NCBI RefSeq assembly: GCF_932526225.1
Contig: NC_064039.1
Location: 8,321,001-8,385,000 of the forward strand
DNA from: Nematostella vectensis
Taxonomy: Eukaryota; Cnidaria; Anthozoa; Actiniaria; Edwardsiidae
Direction: 5' to 3'
DNA length: 64,000 bases
Below the pieces are notes generated by a model. That model did not search any database, was not told the DNA's origin, and worked only from the letters and a program-made list of their open reading frames with translations. Below, piece by piece: positions 13,231 through 26,300 of the stretch (positions within the stretch are counted from its first letter, which is position 1; every line of letters begins with the position of its first letter). Position numbers and translations under genes: made by a program.

Positions 13231-16200
13231 ATGGCGTGTCAAGAACCCGGTAGAGGGACTGAAGGGCGGTCTACTGCTGGTCCTGTGCCGAAGAAGGAAG
13301 CAAGTCCTAAACGGGACTGTGTTCCTCTCCTGCGGGAGGACTCTGACGCGGTTGATGGAGAATTGTCAGCAGTGAGCGACGTCGAGAGCAGTGATTTGCT
13401 CTATGATAAAGCTGATGAGTCAGCGAAGACCTCTGAGGATGTGAAATCTGACAAAAGCCGAAATGCTATCGGAGATATCGCCTTTGATGTCGTTTCTAGT
13501 TGCGAAAGTATTTCTACATCGGACACAACAGAGACTATTTCACAAGGTTTTGTAAACGAAAATGCTTTTATTGAGAAGAAATTTCATGCGGCATCGGATA
13601 CAGAACAAGTTTTGTCTTGTAAAGATTCTAATTTCAGTAACGTGAGTTTGGAACATGATACCGGAAACGGATCCCAAATCACAATAACCTCCGTGGATGG
13701 TAAGACGGAAGGTCCTAGTTTTGATACGAATAAACAACACTCAGGTAAAGAGTTTGGAACAGAATGTTATAGATTGTGTGGTGCAAATACTGGATCTCCA
13801 ATCTCAGATATAAGTGAACCAGAATTGTTCCAGGCACATAAAAATGCCACATCCCACACAGAGACAATTAATGGTAAGGACAGTGCATACTCTGAGTCCC
13901 CATCTAGTGAATTCAGTGCTGCATCCTCAATTGCTAGCTGTGCTGAGGATAGTGGCATTACTTCTACTGTGCGTGATGAGGAAATGGAGGAGATCCCGCT
14001 TGCTGATAGCCGCAGTTTTAGTCCTGAACTTTTTCATGAAATGTCCAGATTGACCACGGATGAGTTTGTGTCGTCATGGGTACCAAAATCTCTTAATACA
14101 TATGCCCCTAATGTTGGCTCCAAGTCAAGTTTATCTTCAGACCAAGATTTAACGGACTCTGGAAATCCCACAACCAAACCAAATGGAATCAAGTGAGTGA
14201 TGTTCAGAAATTTAGAGCTTGAGAGATGAAGAAACTAACTTCTTCTATTCGTTTATGAATGAATCCTACTATTTAGCACTATCTGATGTATCTCTGTTGT
14301 TATGAGCAGAGCATTGTTTTCAAGATCTGGTAATGAGGGTGGTCAGACTGCAGGGTGGAAGCTGTTTGGAAAAGTTCCACCAAAAGAGATTAGTAAACCC
14401 CAGGAAGAAGGGAATAAAACATCATTTCAACAAGGTTTGTGCTTAGAGTTTATTCAAATTGTTGTTGTGGACTGCTTACTTGTTTGGTTAATTAACTGAT
14501 ACTTGTCTTACAAACTAGATCACATTAGTCATTTATTAAAAAAAAGCTGATATCATTAGGTTATCTGCATCACATGACTTTAAAATATTTCTAAGGAAAA
14601 GATTCTTGGTCTTTGGTATGCACAACATCACCTTTTTTAGAATCTCAAAGCATGCCCCATTGTTTCCCTAAGTGTACAGTACATCTTTACTTTTTTCCTG
14701 TATTTATTTTCCTTTTTTATGAAATGATTTTTAAACAACTGTTTCACAATGTGGATCTGCAGGTAGCATGAAAAGAAGGTCTTTTGGTGCAGAGGCCAGC
14801 ACATCCTCATCTTCAAAACCAAAGTTCTTGTCTCTCAAGCGCAATTCTGCAGCAGTACCCAGCTCAACAACAGCACTGATATTTGAAAACCGACCAAGGT
14901 TTGAACAATTCTAGCATACATTTGCTTTAAAGGGGCAGTGTCATGGTAAGGGCTTTGCAATAGCTCTCCGGCCCAGACACAATGAATTGCAGTCAAATTC
15001 TAATATTGACTTTTGAGCCTTTGGTACATGTGGGGGACTTAAATTCAAAGGAAAGACCACAAACTGTCAAAAAAAATAGTTTTCAATGAAATATTGCATA
15101 TTATTTTAACAAGGCATTGACAGCTTAAAGTTCAACTGTTTGTAGACAATTAAAAACCTACAATAAACACTGACTCCAGACATGTGCAGTACAATGATGC
15201 TGCCCATGACAATTGGGAAGTTTAAGTGACACAAAGTAAAGTACCAATAAGATATGAGGATGTTTTTCATTTTGAAGCATTAAATATGACAGTTGAGCTG
15301 TTTTATTTGGTAATAGGCAAGTACTTGTATTTATTTAAAAAAAAATCTTTAACAATACTTTAATTGAATGTTCTTGTTTTTAGTAATCTCCCAGCAAAGT
15401 CGGCAGCAGAAGAGAAAAAGCACAGACAGATGTATGAAGCTATGGTTGCAGAGGCCAAGAAGAAAGGTGCATTCCTTGGGCCATGATATTTTCAGCTATC
15501 CATTTATTTGTTTCAGATAATTATGTATAGATGCTGTGTTTTATTTTAAACAGCATATCAGTTATGTCAAATGTTAATTTTCAGAATTAAGGGACAAGAA
15601 AAGGCAGGAAAAAGAAATGAAGCAGAAGAGCAAACAAGAGAAGGTTATCTCATCTGCTGCCTGTGTCTGGACATCTGAGATCCTTCCAAACTGGGAATCC
15701 ATGTAAGTAAATAATGTTGATATTAAATAAGGTAATCTTTACCCTGCATTCACTAATGAAATGTTGATATTAAAAAGAACAAGCTTCATCCTACATTAAC
15801 TAATGAAATGAAGATATTAAAAAAAGTAAACTCCACCCTGCATTAACTATAGGAACCTGCTACTTAACTCCTGTAAACTGATAATGTAGCATATTTCCTT
15901 TCCTCCAGGTAGTTATTCTTTTTCAAACTTCTCAATTGGTTAGCATTTAAAAGATATCATGCTAGTACTGTAAATAGGGTCAGCTCTTACAAGCTGCAAT
16001 TTGATTGGGCAAATGAACAATATTCGCACCTCAACACAAAGAACGAGAAGAATAGAGACAAAAGAACTCCTTTGTAGAACAAACAATAATAGGAGACAAA
16101 GCAGCTGCGTACTTACTCTGTAAATGCTATGCTACACCAAGTATCACTCTGTACTATTCCAGGAAGCACTCACGCAAGGCAAAAGAGCTGTGGTGGCAAG

Positions 16201-18583
16201 GTCTCCCTCCAAGTGTCAGAGGGAAGATTTGGAAGTTAGCCATAGGCAACGACCTTCAGATTACTTATGGTAAGAAGAAAGTTAGGCAACGATTAACTTA
16301 TAGTGAGATGAATGTTAGGCATGAACCTTTACATTCCTTATGGTAAGATAAAAGTCAAGTAAAATAAAAAATAATAAAGACATTTCACCACTTTGTTCTA
16401 CAGTTCTAGAAAAGTTTTCCCAATGTTTCAGTTTGTTTAATGACCAGGTGTCGCAGACAAGTATTGAGTGGTAGTTTTTCTTGATATATATCAATCCGTG
16501 TAATATCCGTTCCTGAATGTCCATCAATTTCTTTTTTAGAATTGTTTGACATCTTCCAATCGCATGCGTATGAGAAACTCATGGTTACCCGCAATAATCG
16601 CAAGAAAAACAAAGAGAGTGGCAGCGTGGCTGAGTTACCTACCAATGACTACCCCATGTCGGTCGTTAGCAGTGAGCATAAAGTGGAGCTGATTATGTTG
16701 GATGTCTCAAGAACATTTCCATCACTGTGCATCTTTCAAGAGGTGAACCTACATTCATTCACTGTCTGTCTAGTTGCAGCACCGATTTGAAAGCCATTGA
16801 AAAAGCCTCCAAATAAGCTAATGTATGACGATGCTGATTGCTTGAGTATCTGCACAGTTTTTTTTAGTGATTTCTAGCCCTGCAGTCAGAAGTAACCTCA
16901 ATCAAAAGGCCTTATCCATTGGTTTTCTGTTTCTGTTAAACAAAGTTTTGTTTGCTACACAAATGCTGCATCAGAGACTTTAAACCCCAATGCAACTGAA
17001 AAATAATACAGTAGCAGAAATGCTCCTTACTGTTTACCCAAGGGTCTTTACCTTCTTCTTTACCTAAGGGTAGTATCTTCAATGCAATTGAACTTTACTA
17101 AACTTTGCTCTTTACCCCAGGGTGGTCCCTTCCATGATGTCCTTCACAGTATACTAGGCGCCTACACATGCTATAGGCCTGATGTTGGATATGTAAGTAA
17201 ATAACAAGATCTTGGTCGTCAAAGTTGTTAGGTTTGTGATGTATTGAGAATATCTCTGTTTGCCTTCAGGTTCAAGGCATGTCGTTCATAGCTGCTGTCC
17301 TGTTACTGAACCTAGAACCACCAGATGCATTCATCAGCTTTGCCAACCTTCTGAACAAACCGTGCCAGCTGGCATTCTTCAGAGTTGATCACCCTATGGT
17401 AGGCTACTTACTATACAGATAGCGGTAGCTCAGTTCCACGAGCTTCACTTTTCAAGACAGTGAACCAGGGTTAACCAGTCGGGTTCGGATGTTTAAAGAG
17501 GTGTAAAAACTTTCTCTATCGGCGAATTTGAATCCCTCCTCTTCTCAGATAAGAACCCCAAACTCAGTACATTACCCTGTATAGGACTTTCGCCATAGAA
17601 ATGCAACACATTTACCTTCACCTGAAAAAAATCACGAGGCCAACGGTCGTTATCGCCATCATACTTTCTCGGCGTCATGTGCCATCATACTTTTTAAACC
17701 GAAACCGTTCGCTCTTGCACTGCTCTCAGCTCCTTGAAAGTATTTACACACGTCCTTGTACTAGCGAGAAACGTGAGAGAAAATAAGCCCAAGCATAATC
17801 TTCATGAGATAGCTAAGCCTCATTGGAATAATGAAGCATTTCGTCCATTTCTTTTAGATGAAAGCGTACTTCGCTACGTTCGAGATACTGCTGTCTGAGT
17901 TTCTCAACAAACTGCACGAACACTTTCACCACGAGAGCTTCTCCCCTGACATGTATTTGATTGACTGGTAAGTACAGTTTCCATTTCTAAAAACCTCCAA
18001 CAATTCGAACGATTAGAAGTTGATCTCATTCTTTCGGTTTTGCTAACTTATAGCGTAAGTGCTTGATGTGTGGAATGTTTAATACTCCAGAATCTTCACT
18101 CTAATATGTGGAATATTATTACCCCCAGGATCTTCACTCTGTTCAGCAAGTCTCTCCCTCTGGACGTCGCTTGCCGGGTCTGGGACGTGTTTTGTCGAGA
18201 TGGCGATGACTTCTTATTTAGGACAGCATTAGGTAGGTACCTTCAAGTGGCATAATCGATTATTGACTTGTTTGTGATGCCATGCCATGTTTGTGATGCC
18301 ATTCTACAGTATATGGGCACTCTTCCTTATTGCCAAAAGTCACTCATTAGCTGTTGTTTATTTTTTCTAAGGTATTCTGAAGTTCTACCAAGACGACTTA
18401 CTCGAGATGGACTTCATTCACTTGGGCCAGTTCCTCACCAAGCTTCCAGATGACATCCCAGTTAACAATCTCTTTGACTGCATCTCGTCCATCAATCTCA
18501 CCAAAACCAAGTTTAACCAGATTTTAGCAACACAGAAAGAGCTCGCAACCCAAATCAAGACAGTCACAGCATCTGCTAAATAG
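13231..18583 (+). CDS. TBC1D14: TBC1D12/14-type Rab GTPase-activating protein
   Basis: Twelve exons in continuous phase: 13231-14192, 14310-14434, 14763-14898, 15384-15466, 15585-15702, 16163-16269, 16540-16742, 17121-17192, 17270-17398, 17858-17967, 18129-18232, 18372-18583. The product is 786 aa. Residues 1-320 form a long acidic, serine-rich region in one exon. Residues 320-410 carry [10 protein letters not shown] and [11 protein letters not shown], typical of TBC1D12 and TBC1D14. A charged coiled coil spans about 415-465. The TBC domain runs from about 485 ([15 protein letters not shown]) to 720. Both catalytic fingers are present: arginine in IMLDVSR (exon 7) and glutamine in GYVQGMSF, split over exons 8 and 9, so GAP activity is plausible. 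Vertebrate TBC1D14 acts in recycling-endosome traffic and autophagy. Whether this is the 12 or 14 orthologue is undecided, and it may be co-orthologous to both. Confidence 0.95.
14929..15205. mobile_element. MITE copy A2 (inverted relative of 8421-8653)
   Basis: Begins AAAGGGGCAGTGTCATGGTA and ends with the inverted equivalent near 15185-15205. The body is the reverse complement of the copy in the SFI1 intron, with an extra segment of about 45 bp near one end. It lies in TBC1D14 intron 3. Confidence 0.8.
15981..16111. mobile_element. MITE copy B1 (family GTACGCAGCT)
   Basis: About 130 bp, nearly identical to 20820-20955 in a PIGT intron. The shared start is CAGCTCTTACAAGCTGC and the shared end AAAGCAGCTGCGTAC. 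The left terminal repeat is decayed here. It lies in TBC1D14 intron 5. Confidence 0.8.
16243..16355 (+). repeat. Three-copy array of TBC1D14 exon 6 donor junction
   Basis: Units 16243-16282, 16283-16315 and 16316-16355 each begin TAGGC and contain an exon-end-like segment followed by a 5' splice site: CTTATG|GTAAGA (true, exon ends 16269), CTTATA|GTGAGA (16302) and CTTATG|GTAAGA (16342). The exon-proximal copy keeps the protein phase into exon 7. The other two are decoys in the intron. Confidence 0.85.
17024..17126 (+). repeat. 26-bp period array of TBC1D14 exon 8 acceptor
   Basis: TTTACCCAAG|GGT, TTTACCTAAG|GGT and TTTACCCCAG|GGT lie with AG ends at 17042, 17068 and 17120. A degenerate CTTTACTAA sits near 17094, so the spacing is close to 26 bp throughout. 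Only the last is followed by the conserved GGTGGTCCC that encodes GGP in the TBC domain. Confidence 0.7.
18068..18140 (+). repeat. Two-copy duplication of TBC1D14 exon 11 acceptor
   Basis: The true acceptor (AG at 18127-18128, then GATCTTCACTCT) has a copy 38 bp upstream (AG at 18089-18090, then AATCTTCACTCT). Both are preceded by a matching ATGTGGAAT segment. Only the second continues into coding sequence [10 protein letters not shown]. Confidence 0.85.
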
Positions 18584-19021
18584 ATGGCCTTGCTACGTCA
18601 CAAAGCTTTAGATAGCCTTAGTGCGTCGCAAGCCTTAGTATGACAAAGATGAAACAGCTACCAACTTAGTTGAATTGCCTGAGATAATTTATTTGTGGTC
18701 AAAATACACGGTGATTCTGATCGCCTCTTCAAATGAGTTGGTGATAAAGGGTCGTTTATGTTGGTCATCTCATCAACTGTTTTTCACCATGTTGGAGCAT
18801 GTATGATATACCAAACATACAGTTCACTACTTAATATTTTTGTTAAGCATATTGGGGGTAATTGTTGGTTTCGAGTAGAGCAGCATTTTGTATGGCCGTT
18901 TATATTTCCAGGGTGCTAGTCTTAGCTAGATTTTCAAGCCAATCATGCAATCATTTTTGTTTATTTTATATTTTGTTACCATGTTTAACATCACTGTAGT
19001 TTTTTTTACGTTATTATGGAT

Positions 19022-19027
19022 AATAAA
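19022..19027 (+). terminator. Poly(A) signal of TBC1D14
   Basis: AATAAA, 439 bp after the stop codon, in AT-rich sequence. Confidence 0.55.
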
Positions 19028-19528
19028 ATTAGTTTAGAACATCAAAATTAGAGGGTCGGGTAGGCATGATTCTGCCTTGTGTGCGGCACGTCGAGCATAT
19101 TAAATTTTTGAACAGAGATAATATGACCCATTGTAGTAATTCTATCACAAGTTGTACATAGTCTCTGTATTATAGATATACAGTATGCAGAAAAAAATAC
19201 AGTAAATAAATATCGTGTATTATCGAGATTGTCACATCTCAGTGCCATGCAGTAGTATAGAGGGAACATTATGTTAGTGCTTTAGCGCGGGGCGCACACT
19301 AGAAATGAGCGGTAAAAATAAAATAAGCGGTAACATGATTTAAAGTTATTTTATTTTATCACTTGAGACATTTTTGCGACGTCTCGCTGTTCCGTCCTCC
19401 ACAGTTTTATGTTATTTCTGGCGTAATCCGTGTCCTTTCATCTTGTGGTGTGTACGCATGGCATCTAGCACCTTTCGGCTGGCTTTAAAACAGACAGTAT
19501 GAGCAAACATATCGCCCAATGACAGGTA

Positions 19529-19710
19529 ATCCGGAATCCATGAAAAAATGAGATATGGAATCCGGAATCCATGAAAAAATGAGATATGGAATCCGGAATC
19601 CATGAAAAAATGAAATATGGAATCCGGAATCCATGCTGCTGGGATCCGGAATCCACGAGAAAAAACCCACATGGAATCCGGAATCCACACACTAGGATCC
19701 GGAATCCAGA
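19529..19710. repeat. 31-bp minisatellite with TCCGGA core
   Basis: About five to seven units of the pattern GGAATCCGGAATCCATGAAA plus an A-rich tail. It is in the intergenic region between the converging TBC1D14 and PIGT genes. On the minus strand three frames stay open across it. Confidence 0.85.
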
Positions 19711-20301
19711 ACCCTATTGGAGAACCTGTCATGGGGAGAAACATACCGTATGAGCGATGATAATAATCTAATACTTACATTACGCAAATAAACCAGTGAA
19801 TATGATCCTGAGCAAAAACAGCTATACACGCGTCACATTTTAAGGAAAGTCGAGGAAATTGAATACCCATTAAATGTGACGGATGTATCGACTCCTTGCT
19901 CGCCTATTGGTTTAACGTGGGCTCAAAGCACCCCGTAACTTTAGCCTTTTTCAATCGCTCCGCAAATCCTTTGTTCAGGCTTTTCGCTTTCCTCAACTAC
20001 GACATCCTTTTTTAGCCTGTTTGTTGATGTGTTTAAAGACAGCCACGCTTTTATAGTTGTGTCTTACACAAGTCTCTCATCGCCCTAAAACATCTCCAAC
20101 TGACTTGGAATCCCCAAATTCTCAGGCGAATTCTCAGGCGCCACAGAATTCCCGATCTTATCTCAGGGCGACACAAGATTCCCGATCTGGTCTCAGGCGT
20201 CACATGCTTCACGATCTTGTATCCGGCGTTTCTTTCTTCTGCGGTAGATTATTTTAAAGCACTCGCATTTACCGCTTGTCTCCAAGAATACGCAGGCTCA
20301 C

Positions 20302-23300
20302 TTATTCTTTTTTATCAGACTGAGCATGCTCTGTGTTTTCTTCCTGTCCAGCCGTTGTCTTATCCTCTTTCTCCGCAAGTGTTCCTTTTCCAGTTTTGGC
20401 GATGGTCTCTTGTCCTTTCTTTCCGAAAAACCTTTCTTTTACCCTCCTCAAAAATGACCTTACTTTACCCATCATTCCCTGCGCTGCCAGGGTCTTGTTG
20501 CTAACTTGTTCAAACCGGCGGGTGCATAAGTTATGGTAGGAGCCAAAGGCGATGGCGAGCACCGTGCAAGCGAGGCAGATGACGTTGTACGGCATGCTGA
20601 AATCAGGGGTTGGGAGGGTAACAAGAAGAGATTCCGTGTGCAAACGGACAAATCCAGGACCAGGATTTTTGCCGCTGATTTCCCTATAAAAGAACGACAA
20701 CATGGTTTAGTAAATATCTCGCATTCACCAACTTATGGCAATAATAAACATGGAAATCTTTAAACTGAAGCAGCGTTGTACGAAAATACTGCTAAAATGA
20801 AAGCTCTTGAAAAGGGTCAGTACGCAGCTCTTACAAGCTGCGATTTGATTGGGCAAATGAACAATATCCGCACCTCGAAACAAAGAACGAAAAGAATAGA
20901 GACAAAAGAACTCCTTTGTAGAACAAAGATAATAGGAGACAAAGCAGCTGCGTACTTCTTGAAAATATTTTAACATAAACGCAAAACAAGACCAATCAAT
21001 CAAACAGTCAACCGACAAAAGTCACAGTGTGAGAAACTTACTCGTATATTCCTAATTGCTAGAATAAGTCCCCCTCGTCATCGAAGCCTATTGTGAAATA
21101 CGTTAAGGTGAGGCGCTTATTACCTTGAGAGAACAAATGTACGGTTGTTGCGGCAAGGAAAGGGAGTGTCTAGCTGCGCCGTGATGACTGCAGACCTGCA
21201 ACATACAACAAGCTTGAATTAAATACTATCGCAACAAGCTGGATTGAAATACCTGTCACAACAAGCTGGAATGAAATGCCTTTGACAACAAGCTGGAATG
21301 AAATACCTATCACAACAAGCTGGAATAAAATACCTACGTCAACAAGCTCGAATGAAATACCTATGACAACAAGCCGGAATAAAATACAAATCACAACACG
21401 CTGGAATGAAATACCTATCACAACACGCAGGAATGAAATACCTATCACAACAAGCTTGAATGAAATACCTATCGCAACACGATGGAATGAACTACCTATC
21501 GCCAACAACCTGGAATAAAAATAATTCTATGAGCCGCGAGCAGAGTGTCCTTTAAGCCTTTTGTTAAACAGCTTAGTAAACGGAAAATCTGTTTAGGATA
21601 CCATCGTCATCAAACAGTAAAAATGTTAAATAACTGATACAAAAGAAGAAAGAGCAATGCAGCCTTGATCGCCCGTTTATGACTCAGACGTACATTGCTG
21701 TAAGATTCAAATTATCAGGAACCACATGACAAGGACAAAATCACGTGATATAGAAGCCGCGATAACCGTCACGTGGGTGCAGAGTCCACGTGTATTGATT
21801 ACGTGGAAGTACAAACTCACGTGATATAGAAGCCGTGATGAGCATCAGGCGGGTGCTCAGTCCACTTCAGGAAGCCCCTGTTGAACTGGATAGTGAGTCG
21901 AGTGACCGAGTTAGGCGGTAATGTTAGTTCGAGCTCCAGTGTGTACGGTCGCTGGCGGTCCTGGGCAGGAACGAAGAACAAGTTGCCTGGAAAAGAAGAA
22001 GAAAAACCAGAGGTTATTGAGATTTCGCTGCACAGCAATTCTGACAAAACTAGGATAAATATTACGTCATGACATGCTTTGTTGACAAAGTGGGGCTCAA
22101 ATAATGTAGTAAACACAAATGATGTGTTTGAAAATCCTCGGGAATACCTGGTTTAACAGCTTTCCCATTGCTCTCTATCCTCAAGGTGTGAAGGAACATC
22201 CTCAGAAACCACGGATAGGTAGCAAAGTACACCACAGACAAGGGCTTGCTGGCATGGTTATTATACAACAACGTGGTGATGCCACCTTTCTCCTCGCCAA
22301 ACCCTGGAAGACAGCAAAAAAACCTATTGGCAACTGTATGCAACAAGCCACTACTATTAATAATAATAATATTAAATTATATACCAAAAAGCGACGTTAC
22401 AGATGTTTCATTTTATTTATATAGCCTAAAAACAGATATCCTTCTAGTAGAAAAAAAATTATTTTGTGATTGTAAATTTTGATGGTCAATTGGAAGATGA
22501 AAGGTTATGCCATGAGGATACCATGTTGATCTGAATAAGCACCTGGGCCGCTTATTTAATTTTTTGGGTCTTTCATGAAGGGTTTTTTTTTATTATGTGT
22601 ATAAATACATAGATTGACACCATTCAAGTGATGCTTTTGTTTAGATCTTTTAGAGCTCAAACGGGGGCAGGGGCGTAGCCAGGGGGTGGCCTAGGGGGCC
22701 CGGCCCCCCTTTTAGCAGCCAAAAGGTAAATGTATGAGACAGTAAATGTATGAGAAATTATCTAAAATACAGGAGAAAATGCTTTGAATGCGCCTTTTAG
22801 GCCCCCTCCTGTTAAAAATCCTGGCTACACCGCTACAGAAATGCTTGCTACGCAGGCTAGGGAGGGGGCGCTTTTTTAATCACTGTTAGCCACAAAAAGT
22901 GAAATCTTTTAAAGTGAGGAACTTTCTCACTTGGGATTCTTCACTAAGTTATGACTCCATATGCCGATGTGGTAGTAACTTTACCTGTGAGAAATCTGTG
23001 TGCATAAAACTGTGGCAATTCTTCTGTAAAAACATAACTAGCAGTTAGTACTGGATAAGAATATATCAATAGCGAACAGGAACGAAATTTTGACTTTAAG
23101 GAGTGCTACAAAGATAAAAAAAAGCATTCAATTTATATTGACACCTCACACAGGAAGTCTGTTTAAAACCATGATTTATTAACAACTATAATCACAATTC
23201 CAACCTTTGGCAGGTTGCTGCTGCCACTTGAAGACTATGTTGCCCTCAGACTTGGAGTTGACTGGAGAAAATAGTCAAACAATGTTACCAAGTACAGACA

Positions 23301-26300
23301 ATACATAATAGAAAAGGACAAAAACATCAGCGGAGAATTGATTTTTTTTTTTCTAAATGTTCACAGAATTATCACAAATCTTATCCATAATGATTTTATG
23401 GACATTTATATTTGTTTGGGATAAAAAAAATTTAATTGAAAAATTACAAATTGAAAACCCAATAATTGAATGTTTTAAAACACAGCATATGGATTGACCT
23501 TTTAAACTATGGCAAGACTCAAATTTCCTTGAAAATTGGTCATAAAAATCATATAACACAGATAGTTCATAAACCTTACTAAAGCCAATTTTTTTTCTTA
23601 TAAATATTTAGATTGCTAGGAGGGGCTTATCCCTTCCTTGTCATTGTTTGGATGGAACAGTGTTAATTCCTAATATTAGTATTTTGGTTGCTTGAAGGAG
23701 AGAAACTGGTCACTTAACAGACTAATACTGCCATCAATCTCTTACCTAATTCTCTAACATCATACACTCCATATTTCAGGTCTGGTGACAATTGTCTATT
23801 GAGGATTTTGGTTGGTGGGGGTTTCAAGGAAAATCGAGATCCAGTCTAAGAATAATAATAAAAGAAACCAAATAATTATATTTAAAAATAGAGATGCTCC
23901 TCTTGGTGACAGAGGTACCATGTCCTCTACCCTGGGTACCAAAGGCTTCAAGCTTTGCGGCGACAACAATTTGAGCGAACCGAGCGAGCCTCTGGAGCAA
24001 CGGATAGCCACCCTCACTATGGTGCTAATATATTCATACAAGATTTGTACTATGCCGATACTACATTCACTTCGCTCAAATCGTTGTAGCCGTGAAGCTT
24101 GGAGCCTCTGGTACCCAGGGTAAATGTCCTCTGACATATTTTCATTTGAGATGAGACTGCTATGCCTTGAAATAAAATAAATAAAGGAAATGTTACCTCA
24201 TTGATAGTGAGGTCAACAAGAACAAGACTTGTAGTTGCCAATGGACAGCTGGACTTGATTGCCCTTCCAAACAGCTTCCTAAAAGACCAATCTTACAAAC
24301 AGAAGAAATTCCTCTTAATTCCTCTTAGTGGAACAGAAAAATAATCATCTGCCCTACCTTTCCTTTTGCTTCTCAGAACAGGATCAATCACAATTGACAA
24401 GGTTTGCTGTAGTTCTAGAGAGTATGATGTGCACGCGGAGTCCTGTAACAAGCATTTTACCATATTCAATATAGCTAACACAATTGCCAATCATCTCAAA
24501 GTTGCTGTAGTTCTATATATTGCACTGACGAAGCATATGTAAAATGTGTAATGGGTGGATGTGATTAGATGATGACTAGATTTTTTGTCATTACCTATTA
24601 CTGCCGAAAAATTTCACATGAGGGGTATACCTTGCACACAGGCCTTAGATGAATAGCCATGGAATGGTAGTTTGTAGTATACACCATCAATCCATTCAAT
24701 AAAGTTGACAAACCAGCCTGCAAACACAATCAAGTTGGGCATTCAGTTTGATTAAACAACTGACCCCAGACCAGCTATATAGTAAATTGTTGTATAATAG
24801 CTATTATTCAATTCCAAACATACTTTGGAATCACAAGGCAAAAGTTTCTTCCATGGCGTGAGGTTTTCTGTGCAGACTCCTTCCCTGCCGAGAGCCGCGT
24901 ATCTGAGGAGGGTGGGGTCATTAGCAGTTGCCACACCCTCAGGTCGGAAGGACTGTTGAGGTGTGCTTGATGTCTTCTTGTCTATGAAGTTCAGGGATGC
25001 ACAGAACTGTCCAGACATGGCTTGTGTTAATCCAGACCAGTTCTCGTCAACCCTGAAGAAAGTCAAACAAAAACCTCAGTCAGGTAAGTGTCATAACAAA
25101 GATTGACAGATCAAACCACTTTTCATACACTCAAGCTGTTGCATTAAATTATTAACCAACAATTGGATTCACTCACTGAAGACCTGTCCCAGTAAAGAGG
25201 GAGAACCAGTATTTTTGGTTGTGACATTTTGGGCTCTGTTGGACCTTCCAAGGCATCTTTATAGCAGACTATTATAGTACACCATTTAAGACCCATTTTT
25301 GTGCAAACACACCCTGGGTATATGTACCTTACACCTCAAATTTATTTCTTACAAACACCTGTGGTTATTACAACAAATAACTCATTCTGGTTTTTACCTG
25401 CCAATAACCTTTTCCTGGAACCACACCCATAGCTCTGCCCCTGGTGGGGCGCTCACCAAAGGGTATCCCCATTGGCCTTGCTGCCACTGGCCCTGGGTAA
25501 GGCTGAAGTGGAGCTCATTGACAGAGTACTTATCGACAATCTGACCAAATGACTTGGGGAAAAGACCATAGTGGGAGACTAAATCAAATCAAATTAATAA
25601 ATCGTTATCAAATCAATAGAATTATAGGTTGTCAGCAACAAATAGCAACTACTAATAATAACAACACAATATTCATTGATACTTTACAGTAATAAAGACA
25701 GAATAGAGAAAAAATGGTTGCTTTTATTTGGATTGAGCCACAAATTTATTTAGATTGAGTCACAAATAAACAAAACTAACCAACACTCCCCTCCCCCTCC
25801 AAAAAAAACTGTGATAAAACACCCCGATATTTAAGCCCAGTCCCATACCCAGGATTTTTCTTTGGGGGGCTGGGGGGGGGGGGGGCAGAATCCGAAAAAG
25901 TGGATCTAATTTTTCGGCAGGGAGGGGGTGGGGTTAAATTCAAGTGATCTAGCTTATGCTTAGTTTTGTCTACAAACAGCACGTCTAATAAGAACCAGAA
26001 GGGGACCTTCGGCCGTTGTGGGGGGATGCATTCACACCCCCTTGCACCCCCCTGGGTATGGGCCTGAAGCCAATGCTTGTCACGATTTATATTCTAAATT
26101 TGTAATCCATGGTTATACATCAGTCTAAAGGAAGTGCTAATTAAGTAAGAGAGGAAGGGAAGATTTAAATTATCTAATTTTCAGCCTAGTAAGTAACTTA
26201 TCCTTAAATTCAAGTGAACACCCTATAAGGTCATGGTACCTATTATCGGACACTTAAGATTTATGCTAAAATATCTTGCATACTAATCACTTACTTGAAT

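Larger units (their letters stand above)
18584..20301. other. Tail-to-tail intergenic region TBC1D14 / PIGT
   Basis: Holds the 3' UTR of TBC1D14 (AATAAA at 19022-19027) and presumably that of PIGT on the minus strand (AATAAA read at 19355-19350). It also contains a minisatellite at 19529-19710 and a short repeat of GATTCCCGATCT-like units at about 20110-20220. No further gene was recognised. Confidence 0.6.

Noticed and set aside
13540-14053. Additional frames on both strands inside TBC1D14 exon 1
   Set aside because: Shadows of the 320-codon first exon.
19412-19744. 110-codon minus-strand frame with IPDSIFHFFMDSGF repeats
   Set aside because: Translation of the 31-bp intergenic minisatellite, open in several frames.
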